DNA from: a bacterium | Lineage (GTDB): Bacteria; UBP18; UBA7526 | Direction of reading: 5' to 3' | Length of the DNA stretch: 14,399 bases | Assembly: GCA_030615855.1 (NCBI GenBank) | Contig: JAUWYL010000026.1 | Coordinates: forward strand, 1-14,399 | Part shown: one piece after another, positions 1-8,600 of the stretch | How the letters are laid out: every line of letters starts with the position of its first letter | Numbering within the stretch: the stretch's first letter is position 1 | The notes under the pieces: model-generated | Databases searched by the model: none | What the model was told of the DNA's origin: nothing | Seen by the model: only the letters and a program-made list of their open reading frames with translations | Position numbers and translations under genes: made by a program

Positions 1-1224
1 AGAGATCACTGGCTCGGGAAAGTGCATGGTCTCTAACAAAATGGGCGCATCTCTATCGCATAATGTATCCCCGGTCTTGGTCTCCTTCAATCCTACGCAG
101 GCAGCGATATCACCAGCATAGACCTCCTCCCTATCCCGACGTTTATTGGCGTGCATCTGCAGGATCCTTCCCATCCTTTCCCTCTTATCCCGGGAGGCAT
201 TATAGATATAGGAACCAGCCTTCACACTCCCGGAATATACCCGGAAAAAGGTGAGATTCCCCACATAGGGATCGCTGGCGATCTTGAAGGCCAGGGCGGC
301 GAAAGACTCGGAGTCAGAGGCTTTCCTCTTCTCCTTACTTCTACCTATGGGATTAATACCCTCCACTGCCCGGATATCGATGGGTGAAGGAAGGTAGTCC
401 ACTATGGCATCCAAGAGGGGCTGGATCCCCTTATTCTTGATGGCGGCACCACATAGCACGGGGATGAGAGTAGCAGATAGGGTCCCTTTTCTAATCCCTC
501 TCTTCAGCAGATCCTCCTCTATCTCTTCTCCTTTTAGGTATTTCTCCATCAACTCCTCATCTGCCTCGCTTACTCCCTCAATCAGTCTCTCCCTATATTC
601 TTTTGCTTCTTCCCTAAGTTCAAGTGGGATCTTTCCTATCCTGGGCTTTATCCCTAGGTCCTCTTTTTCCCAGATAATGGCCCTCATCCTGACCAGATCG
701 ATCACTCCCTTAAAGTTCTCCTCTTCTCCTATAGGGATCTGGATGGGAAAAGCATTAGCATTGAGTTTCTCTCTCATCTCCTCTACCGCTTTTAGGAAGC
801 GAGCGCCCGTGCGATCCATCTTATTTATGAATGCCAGGCAGGGAATGCCATATCTCCTCGCCTGATGCCAGACGGTCTCTGATTGGGGTTCCACTCCCCC
901 CACGGCACAGAAGATGGCCATGGCCCCATCCAGGACTCTTAGGGATCTCTCAACTTCAACCGTGAAGTCCACGTGGCCCGGGGTATCAATGATGTTAATC
1001 CTATGGTCTTGCCAGTAGCAGGTAGTAGCCGCAGAGGTAATGGTTATTCCCCTCTCCTTCTCCTGAGCCATCCAGTCCATGATGGCTGTCCCCTCATCCA
1101 CCTCACCCAATCTGTGGCTTATCCCGGTATAGTAAAGGATGTGTTCTGTGGTGGTCGTCTTTCCGGCATCGATATGGGCCATGATCCCGATATTTCTTAT
1201 TCTTTCTAAAGGTATCTCTCTCAT
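1..1224 (-). CDS. fusA: Elongation factor G, N-terminal part (truncated by window edge)
   Basis: EF-G is the ribosomal translocase: a GTPase that moves tRNA-mRNA after peptide transfer and helps recycle ribosomes with RRF. About 408 residues are present, beginning at the ATG at 1224. The G-domain motifs are intact: P-loop AHIDAGKT at residues 16-23, DTPGH at 80-84 and NKMD at 134-137. Domain II follows (GDTLCD region), and the window ends just after the PEPVIS motif that opens domain III. Domains III-V, about 280 residues, lie beyond position 1. It is the last visible gene of the rpsL-rpsG-fusA group, 157 bp after rpsG. A hairpin-like TCACTT/AAGTGA sequence lies just before the start, and the Shine-Dalgarno match (GTGAGAAG) is only moderate. 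The identification as bacterial EF-G is certain. Possible paralogues elsewhere in the genome cannot be judged. Confidence 0.98.
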   Translation of the reverse strand, partial: MREIPLERIRNIGIMAHIDAGKTTTTEHILYYTGISHRLGEVDEGTAIMDWMAQEKERGITITSAATTCYWQDHRINIIDTPGHVDFTVEVERSLRVLDGAMAIFCAVGGVEPQSETVWHQARRYGIPCLAFINKMDRTGARFLKAVEEMREKLNANAFPIQIPIGEEENFKGVIDLVRMRAIIWEKEDLGIKPRIGKIPLELREEAKEYRERLIEGVSEADEELMEKYLKGEEIEEDLLKRGIRKGTLSATLIPVLCGAAIKNKGIQPLLDAIVDYLPSPIDIRAVEGINPIGRSKEKRKASDSESFAALAFKIASDPYVGNLTFFRVYSGSVKAGSYIYNASRDKRERMGRILQMHANKRRDREEVYAGDIAACVGLKETKTGDTLCDRDAPILLETMHFPEPVIS

Positions 1225-1381
1225 TCTTCTCACTTTGCTCGTCGAAGTGATCGGTGAGCGGTGATCGGTAGTAGTTGGTTTACGGTGTACGGTTTACGGT
1301 TTACGGTGAAAAACGGTAAACGGTCCCGAATGAAGTGAGGGACGGGTAGACCGTTAACCTTATGTAATACGGTTCACTATC
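1225..1381. repeat. rpsG-fusA spacer filled with degenerate TTTACGGT / GATCGGT words
   Basis: On the plus strand, 1252-1300 carries imperfect near-tandem words (gtgatcggt, gtttacggt, gtgtacggt, gtttacggt). Next come aaacggtaaacggtc and then the inverted word gaccgttaacc. A sequence tcccgaatgaagtgaggga (about 1324-1342) resembles, in the opposite orientation, the CTCGCTACGCTCGG micro-repeat found before other genes of the operon. No credible ORF or promoter was found. The spacing and word content look like a decayed repeat array, not a conserved leader. Confidence 0.6.
1309..1359 (-). terminator. Possible terminator or attenuator hairpin after rpsG
   Basis: In the transcript direction GGTTAACGGTC (1359-1349) can pair with GACCGTTTACC (1325-1315), 10 of 11 positions, around a loop of about 23 nt. 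It is followed after one base by five T residues (1313-1309). This resembles an intrinsic terminator. However, the loop is long, the T run short, and both arms are made of the spacer's repeated word, so the resemblance may be accidental. Because fusA follows on the same strand, partial attenuation is more plausible than full termination. Confidence 0.3.
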
Positions 1382-1852
1382 TTACCAGCGATAGTGGGCG
1401 AAGGCCTTATTGGCCTCTGCCATCCTGTGGGTATCCTCTTTTTTCTTTACTGCTGACCCAGTCTTCTTTGAGGCATCGAAAAGCTCCCCGGCCAATCTCT
1501 CAGCCATGGTATGCTCTCTTCTCTTCCTGGCAAAGTTTATTATCCAGCGCCGGGCCAAGGTCTCTCCCCTATCTGGTCTGACATCTACTGGGACCTGGTA
1601 GGTGGCTCCTCCCACCCTACGAGGCTTTACCTCCAAAAGGGGTCTTACATTCTCAATGGCCCTTTTAAAGAGGCTCAAGGGGTCTTGACCGCTCTTCTTT
1701 CCCACAATCTCCAAAGCCTCATAGAGTATGGATCTGGCCAGGGATTTCTTCCCCTTCAGCATGAGGCAGTTAACAAACTTCGCCACTAAGAGGTTATTAT
1801 ACTTGGGATCGGGCAGTATCTCCCTCTTAAAGACTCTCTTTCTTCTGGGCAT
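1382..1852 (-). CDS. rpsG: 30S ribosomal protein S7
   Basis: S7 is a primary 16S rRNA-binding protein. It nucleates assembly of the 30S head and lies near the E-site and P-site tRNAs. The 156-residue product has the usual length and ends in the conserved AHYRW tail. Family sequence is visible throughout: the basic N-terminus with PDPKY near residues 15-18, KFVN near 25-28, the central [12 protein letters not shown] segment near 78-88, and RRWI near 101. The frame stays open to a GTG at 1861, but the ATG at 1852 is chosen because a GGAG Shine-Dalgarno (1864-1861) lies 8 nt before it and the GTG overlaps that site. It lies between rpsL (96 bp upstream) and fusA. In E. coli S7 autoregulates the str operon from the rpsL-rpsG spacer. 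Here that spacer is repeat-like, and no S7-binding element could be recognised. Confidence 0.98.
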   Translation of the reverse strand: MPRRKRVFKREILPDPKYNNLLVAKFVNCLMLKGKKSLARSILYEALEIVGKKSGQDPLSLFKRAIENVRPLLEVKPRRVGGATYQVPVDVRPDRGETLARRWIINFARKRREHTMAERLAGELFDASKKTGSAVKKKEDTHRMAEANKAFAHYRW

Positions 1853-1948
1853 CTCACTCACTCCGTTCGTACGCAGATTACCGCAGATTATCAGCGGTAA
1901 TCAGCGTCCAATACGCCCACGCAGTAGGTAATACAAAGAAATCTGCGT
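1853..1948. repeat. rpsL-rpsG spacer: palindromic CGCAGATTACCGCAGAT repeat
   Basis: Positions 1871-1907 form an imperfect palindrome: a left arm acgcagattaccgcagatt faces a right arm that is its reverse complement at about 16 of 19 positions. A second inverted pair, acgcag (1919-1924) and ctgcgt (1943-1948), abuts the rpsL stop codon. The word family recurs between tRNA-Trp and rpmG (13921-13980). No gene or promoter is seen here. In E. coli the equivalent spacer is the S7 translational operator; this one looks repeat-derived. Confidence 0.65.
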
Positions 1949-2320
1949 TTATTTGGGTCTTTTCGCTCCATATTTGGAGCGACTCTTTCTCCTGTCCTCC
2001 ACTCCCATAGTATCCAGGGTTCCCCTTATGATGTGATACCTCACCCCAGGTAAATCCTTCACCCTTCCTCCCCTGATGAGGACGATGGAGTGTTCCTGTA
2101 AGTTATGGCCTATTCCGGGGATGTAGGCGGTGACCTCCATACCATTGGAGAGGCGAACCCTGGCCACTTTCCTTAGGGCACTGTTGGGTTTCTTAGGAGT
2201 AGAGGTATAGACCTTGGTACATACCCCTCTACGCTGAGGAGAGCCACCCAGGGCAGGAGTGGTGACCTTCCTCACCTGCCTCTTCCTTCCCATCCTTAAT
2301 AGTTGACCTATGGTAGGCAT
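1949..2320 (-). CDS. rpsL: 30S ribosomal protein S12
   Basis: S12 lies at the decoding centre of the 30S subunit and contributes to codon-anticodon checking. The 123-residue product has standard length. It shows [12 protein letters not shown] near residues 41-52 and [13 protein letters not shown] near 84-96, with lysines at the two classical streptomycin-resistance positions, so the streptomycin-sensitive type is predicted. The aspartate of VKDLPG is the residue that RimO methylthiolates in many bacteria. The frame is open upstream to 2386, but that extension reads through repeat sequence. The ATG at 2320 gives the universal MPTIGQL start and has GAGG (2330-2327) 6 nt before it. That Shine-Dalgarno is part of a micro-repeat also found before secE and rpmG. 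The gene follows the fused polymerase gene after a 284-bp repeat-filled spacer and precedes rpsG. Confidence 0.98.
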   Translation of the reverse strand: MPTIGQLLRMGRKRQVRKVTTPALGGSPQRRGVCTKVYTSTPKKPNSALRKVARVRLSNGMEVTAYIPGIGHNLQEHSIVLIRGGRVKDLPGVRYHIIRGTLDTMGVEDRRKSRSKYGAKRPK

Positions 2321-2324
2321 TTCA

Positions 2325-2343
2325 TACCTCGCTACGCTCGGAG
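2325..2343 (-). promoter_or_regulatory. SD-bearing micro-repeat before rpsL
   Basis: On the coding strand the sequence CTCCGAGCGTAGCGAGGTA ends 4 nt before the rpsL ATG, so its GAGG serves as the Shine-Dalgarno at 6-nt spacing. Near-identical copies occur before secE (13719-13735), rpmG (14127-14147) and, shortened, the small ORF before rplA (12509-12523). Confidence 0.6.
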
Positions 2344-2498
2344 TAACCAGTAACCAGTTTACAGTTTTGAAAACTACAAATTCCAATACACAAATTACAA
2401 ATCACAAACAATAACCAATGACCGAAATTACAATGACCAAAGCAACACGCTTTTGTTTGGAATTTGGGAAATTGGGATTTGGGATTTGTTTGTATTGA

Positions 2499-2534
2499 TT
2501 CGCCTTTGGCGAAGAAATCTTCGGCGTAGCCGAA
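2499..2534. repeat. Pair of 15-bp mini-hairpins
   Basis: TTCGCCTTTGGCGAA (2499-2513) and TTCGGCGTAGCCGAA (2520-2534) are both perfect 6-bp stems with 3-nt loops, 6 nt apart. A similar unit, AGCGACAAAGTCGCT, lies in the tuf-rpmG spacer (14158-14172), and a 17-bp one lies before the polymerase gene (10458-10474). No T run follows, so they are not typical terminators. Confidence 0.65.
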
Positions 2535-2604
2535 TATTTGGGTGCTTGTAATTTGGAATTTATTTATTCTGGTTACTGTTCGCTGGTTACTGTAAACCTC
2601 TATT

Positions 2605-5600
2605 CTACTGTTCACTTTTTACCAGTTCTAACTCTTGGTAAACAGAGAGACCGGTTCCGGCTGGTATGAGGTGGCCCATAATCACGTTCTCCTTCAGGCC
2701 CCTTAGCTCATCCCGCTTCCCACTTGCTCCGGCCTCAGTCAAGACCCTGGTCGTCTCCTGGAAACTGGCCGCGGAGACGAAGGACTCTGTTGTCAGAGAG
2801 GCCTTGGTTATTCCCAAGAGTATGGGTTGGGCAGTGGCTGGTTTCTTCTTCTTCTTTTTTAATACCTTCTCGTTCTCCTCCCGGAATGCGGTCCGATCTA
2901 CCGCCTCACCTGCCAAGAAGCGGGTATCACCAGGATCTACGATCCTCACTTTTTTGAGCATCTGGCGGACGATGATCTCCACGTGCTTATCATTTATCTC
3001 CACACCCTGAAGTCGATAGACCTCCTGAATCTCGTTCACCAGGTAGTTCTGGAGCTCCTTATCTCCTTTGACTCTCAATATATCATGGGGGATGACGGGA
3101 CCGGACATCAGTCTATCTCCAGCTGTCACTCGATCCCCTTCATAGATCCTGAGATGCTTCCCCTGGGGAATGAAGTACTCCCGACTCTCTGTCTCTCCCT
3201 CAACGATGATCCTTCTCATCCCCCTAATTGACCCTCCGAATTTGACTACCCCATCGATCTCTGTGATGATTGCCGGCTCCTTCGGCTTCCGAGCCTCGAA
3301 GAGCTCGGCCACCCGAGGAAGCCCACCAGTGATATCCTTGGTCTTCATTATCTCTCTGGGGAACTTAGCCAAAACCTCTCCGGGAGCGACCCAATCGCCA
3401 GGGCTCACCGCAATGTGGGCCCCGGTCAGTACAGTATATCTATCAACGACCTTGCCCATCCTATCCTTAATGATGATCTCTGGATGGAGCTGGGTATGGC
3501 GATGATCGATGATCACCCTTCCTATATGTCCCGTAGACCTATCGCGCTCCTGCCTCATGGTCACTCCCTTGATGACGTCTGAGAAGCTCACCTCGCCCTC
3601 CACCTCTGCTAATAGGGGGCGGGTATAGGGATCCCACTCCACCAGGAGTTGACCTTTCTTCACCCTCTTCCCCTCTTTCTCTTTCAATAGGGCACCATAA
3701 AAGACCCTCTGGGTCTGAATCTCTTCCCCCTCCTCATCCAAAAGGCTTATTCTTCCATTGCGGTTTAAGACCACAGTCTCTTTATTCTTATTCACTACGT
3801 TCCTCAGGTTGTAGTACTTTACTCTTCCCTCTTCCTTGGCCAGGATCTTCGATTGGGCGATTACTCTGGATGCCGTTCCTCCGATGTGGAAGGTCCTCAT
3901 GGTAAGCTGGGTTCCTGGTTCACCAATGGATTGGGCAGCGATGACCCCCACCGCCTCTCCCAAGTCAACCAACCTTCCCGTGGATAGGTTCCTTCCATAG
4001 CACTTCTGGCAGACCCCATACCTCGCCTCACAGGTTAGGACACTTCTCACCTTGACCTCATCTATGCCTGCCTCCTCAATGATTTTTGCCTTCTCCTCCG
4101 TGATCTCCTCACTCCTTCTGCAGATAGAATCGCCCAGTCTGGGGATGGTGATATCCTCCTGGGCTACCCTCCCAATGATCCTATCCGATAGCGTGACTAT
4201 GATCTCCTCTCCCTCCAGTATGGGACCTAAGGTAATCCCGTTGAGCGTTCCACAATCCTCTTCGTTGACAATCACCTCCTGGGCAACATCCACCAATCTC
4301 CTGGTGAGATACCCAGAGTCCGCGGTCTTCAGGGCGGTATCGGCCAATCCCTTCCGCGCTCCATGGGCGGATATGAAGTACTCTAAGACGGTCAGTCCCT
4401 CCCGGAAGTTGGCCGTGATGGGGGATTCTATGATTTCACCACTTGGTTTGGCCATCAGTCCCCTCATGCCCGCCAGCTGCCTCACCTGCTCCTTGGATCC
4501 CCGGGCTCCAGAGTCAGCCATCATCAGGATGGGGTTGAACTTCGTCCTTCCCTTGGGTGGAACCCTCAATCCCTCAATCATCCAGTCCGCCACCTTGTCT
4601 GTGGTATGGGTCCAGATGTCGATGGCCTTGTTATATCTCTCACCATCGGTGATGATCCCATCCTTATACTCTCCCTCCACCTTCCATACCGCCCTCTTGG
4701 CCCTTTCCAAAAGCTCTTTCTTTTCCTTGGGCACCTTCATATCATCCAGACCAATAGAGATCCCGGCCTGGGTGGTAAATTGGAAGCCCAATTCCTTTAG
4801 GTTATCCAAGAGGAGGATAGTTCTATAGCGTCCTAATCTTTGGAAGCAGGAAAGGATGAGGTTGACGAGGTCCTTCTTTACTATTTCCTTATTTATAAAT
4901 CGGAGCTCCTCTGGTAGAATCTGGTTGAAAATTACCCTTCCGCAGGTGGTAGCTACAATCTCCTCACCGATCTTTACCTTTATTTTGGCATGAAGGAAGA
5001 GTGCTCCATGTTCATGGGCGATGAGGACTTCCTCGCAACTTGAAAATCTCTTACCCTCTCCCTTCTCTCCAGAAAGCTCCTTTGTAAGATAGCATAGGCC
5101 CAGAACCATATCCTGAGTGGGGGTAACTAAAGGCTTTCCATGGGCCGTGGACAGAATATTATTTGGAGCGAGCATCAAGAGCCGGGCCTCGAGCTGGGCC
5201 TCACTAGATAATGGGACATGGACCGCCATCTGGTCCCCATCGAAGTCAGCATTAAAGGCTACACAGACCAGGGGATGAATTCTGATGGCGTCTCCTTCCA
5301 CAAGCAGCGGTTCGAAGGCCTGAATCCCTTGGCGGTGCAGAGTGGGGGCACGATTGAGGAGTATGGGATGCTCTGAGATTATCTCCTCCAATATGTCCCA
5401 GACCTCACTGGTCTCCTGGGCCAGGAGCTTCTTGGCTCCCTTAATGGAGGTGACATAACTCTTCTCCTTTAATCTTTTGATGATGAAGGGCTCGAAGAGC
5501 TCCAGAGCCATCTTCTTGGGCAATCCGCACTGGTGGAGCTTGAGCTCTGGTCCGATGACGATGACCGAGCGCCCCGAATAGTCGACCCTCTTACCCAATA

Positions 5601-8600
5601 GGTTCTGCCTGAACCTCCCCTGCTTCCCCCTAAGCATATCGGATAGAGACTTTAAGGGTCTTCCCCCAGCACCCTTAACCACCCTTCCCCTCCTTCCATT
5701 ATCAAATAAAGCATCCATTGCTTCCTGGAGCATCCTCTTCTCATTCCTCACGATGACCTCTGGGGCGCGAAGCTCCATGAGCTTCTTTAACCTATTATTC
5801 CTATTAATTACCCGGCGATAGAGGTCGTTCAGGTCGCTTGTGGCGAACCTTCCCCCGTCCAAAGGAACTAAGGGTCTTAGGTCAGGCGGGATGACGGGAA
5901 GGACTTCTAGGATCATCCACTCCGGCCTATTCCCAGAGGCCAGGAAGGACTCCACGATCTTCAATCTCTTACTTAGCTTCATCCTCTTCTGGGCAGAGGT
6001 AGTCCTTCTCATGTTATTCTTGATCTCCTTGGCAAGAGCAGCCAAATCCACCTCCTCCAATAGTTTCCTGATGGCCTCTCCCCCTATCCCGGCCTTAAAG
6101 GAGGTACCATACCTCTCTCTATAATCCTGGTACTCTTCCTCAGTCAAGAGCCTCTTCTTGGCCAGCTTGGTCATGCCGGGATCGGTGATGATGTACTCCT
6201 CAAAGTAGAGGACTTTCTCTAACTGTCTCTGGGATAACCCGAGAAGAGCTCCCATTCTACTGGGTATCCCCTTGAAGTACCAGATGTGGGAAAGAGGAGT
6301 AGCCAACTCGATGTGGCCCATCCTAACCCGGCGCACAGAAGACTTGGTAACCTCTACCCCGCAGCGATCACATACTATCCCCTCATGCTTCATCCTTTTA
6401 TACTTTCCACAGTAGCACTCATAGTCCTTGGTGGGACCGAAAATCCTTTCGCAGAATAGACCATCCCTCTCCGATCTGAAGGTACGATAATTTATGGTCT
6501 CTGGCTTCTTGACCTCTCCCTGGCTCCAGAATTGGATGACCTCTGGCGAGGCGATCTTTACTCTTATGGCTTCATACCCACCTGCCCGTCCCTGTCCGTC
6601 CGACAGGCGGGCGGCAGACGGAGGCGAGGTAGGGGTTGCTGGCGTCCTCTTCTTCCTCTCAAGTTCGACATTCAAGGTCAGTCCCATCAACTCCTTGACC
6701 AGGACATTGAAGGACTCGGGAAGGGTAGGGGGAAGGGTGTCTTCTCCCTTGACAATGGCCTCGTATATCTTCGTTCTCCCAACGATGTCATCGCTCTTTA
6801 CGGTGAGCATCTCCTGCAGGGTATAAGCGGCCCCATAGGCCTCCAGGGCCCAGACCTCCATCTCCCCAAACCTCTGTCCTCCAAACTGGGCCTTCCCTCC
6901 CAGGGGTTGCTGGGTAACCAGGGAGTAAGGACCTATTGCCCGGGCATGGATCTTATCCGCCACTAGGTGGGCGAGCTTCATCATATAGATATAGCCCACC
7001 GTGACCTCTTGATCGAAGGGCTCACCCGTCCTCCCATCATATAATATGGTCTTCCCGTTCTCTGGAAGGCCGGCCTTCTTCAAGAGCTTTTTGATCTCCC
7101 CCTCTCTTGCTCCATCGAAGACTGGAGAGATGAACTTCAGCCCCAAGGCTTGAGCAGCCCAGCCCAGGTGGGTCTCCAGTATCTGGCCCACATTCATCCT
7201 TGAGGGAACCCCAAGGGGGTTTAAGAGTATCTCCACTGGGGTGCCATCTGCCAGATAGGGCATATCCTCCTCAGGCAGGATCTTGGCGATCACTCCTTTA
7301 TTCCCATGCCTTCCTGCGATCTTATCTCCCACAGAGAGTTTCCTCTTCTTGGCTACGAAGACCTTGACCATCTTCAAGATCCCTGAGGGGAGTTCATCTC
7401 CCTTCTTGGCCCTCTCCAGGTCCCGGTCTCTTCTTCTCTTGATGGCCTCTATCTTCTCCTTCAGGATCTCTTCTATCCTCTCAATCTCCTCTTTTCTCTT
7501 CAGTCTCTTAGTCTCTCTCTTGACCCTCTCAGAGAGTCTTTTTATCTCTCTCTCCGCCTCTCTCTTTATCCCCTCTAACTCCACAGATTGGGCCTCTCTC
7601 TCCTTCTTAGTCTTGGGCCTCTTCTTCTTAGAGAAGATCTTGACATCGACCACTATCCCCTCATCCCCAGGGGGGAAGCGAAGGGAGGCATCCCTTACTT
7701 CTGCTGCCTTCTCTCCAAATATGGCGCGCAGTAGCTTCTCCTCTGCAGAGAGCTCGGTCTCTCCTTTAGGGGTGACCTTACCGATCAAGATATCCCCTGG
7801 TTTGACAGCGGCCCCGATACGCACGATCCCCTCCTCATCCAGATTGACCAGGGCCTCCTCTGCTACGTTGGGGATGTCTTTAGTAATCTCCTCCTTCCCC
7901 AATTTAGTATCCCGGGCTAAGAGCTCATACTCCTCTATATGGATAGAGGTGAACTTATCATCCTTCACCACCCTTTCACTTATTAGGATAGCATCTTCAA
8001 AGTTATATCCCTCCCAGGGCATGAAGGCCACTAAGACATTTCTTCCCAAAGCGAGTTCCCCCTTGTCTACTGCCGGACCATCAGCAATGATCTCTCCCCT
8101 CTTCACTCTCTGGCCTCTCTTCACGATCGGCCTCTGATGGATGCAGGTATCCTGATTGGACCTGATGAACTTATCCAGGAGATAGGTATCATGGGTCTCG
8201 AGGCTGAAGGAAGGCTCCTCTATTCGGATGATGATCTTATCTGCGTCTACCTCTTCTACTACTCCCTCCCTTTTAGCCAAAACGACCGCCCCGGAGTCCT
8301 GGGCTACCTTCTCCTCTATCCCGGTTCTCACCAAAGGGGGCTCAGGAACCAGGAGGGGAACTGCCTGGCGCTGCATATTGGAACCCATAAGAGCCCGATT
8401 GGCATCATCGTGTTCCAGAAAAGGAACCAAGGCAGCCGAGACAGAGACCAACTGTTTAGGCGAGATGTCCATGTAATCGATCTCGCTTGGGGTAACCTTA
8501 GGGAAGTCACCCCTCCTCCTTGCCGAGACTCTTTCCTCCAAGAAACATCTCTTACTGTCGAGTCGGGCATTGGCCTGAGCGATAGTGTACTCGTCCTCCT

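Larger units (their letters stand above)
2321..2604. repeat. rpoBC-rpsL spacer: nested inverted word arrays with mini-hairpins
   Basis: This is the longest spacer in the window. From outside inward it holds: TAACCAG words at 2344-2361 facing CTGGTTACTG words at 2569-2596; CAAATTCCAA and CAAATTACAAATC words (about 2378-2410) facing GGAATTTGGGAAATTGGG and TTGGAATTT words (2458-2490, 2550-2562); and two perfect 15-bp mini-hairpins near the middle (2499-2513, 2520-2534). It therefore has the layout of a large, imperfect inverted repeat. Two minus-strand frames are open through it, but both translate only repeat words. I see no convincing promoter, RNA gene or terminator. Confidence 0.6.

Noticed and set aside
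1853-1861. GTG start of S7 three codons upstream
   Set aside because: It overlaps the GGAG Shine-Dalgarno. The ATG at 1852 is correctly spaced and gives the standard 156-residue length.
2321-2386. 22-residue N-terminal extension of S12 from an ATG at 2386
   Set aside because: It reads through the spacer repeat. The universal MPTIGQL start at 2320 has a properly spaced Shine-Dalgarno.
2322-2615. Minus-strand 97-codon frame spanning the rpoBC-rpsL spacer
   Set aside because: It consists of translated repeat words ([21 protein letters not shown]), overlaps the rpoBC end, has no recognisable domain and ends at the rpsL start.
6564-6575. Separate rpoC start at an ATG in the linker (6575-6573)
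   Set aside because: It is out of frame with RpoC and reads only ATG AAG CCA before a TAA.
7283-8137. Plus-strand open frame of 284 codons opposite rpoBC (also 4052-4828 and 8137-8817)
   Set aside because: It is antisense to strongly conserved RpoB/RpoC sequence, rich in Ser/Leu as expected for a shadow frame, and shows no family motif.
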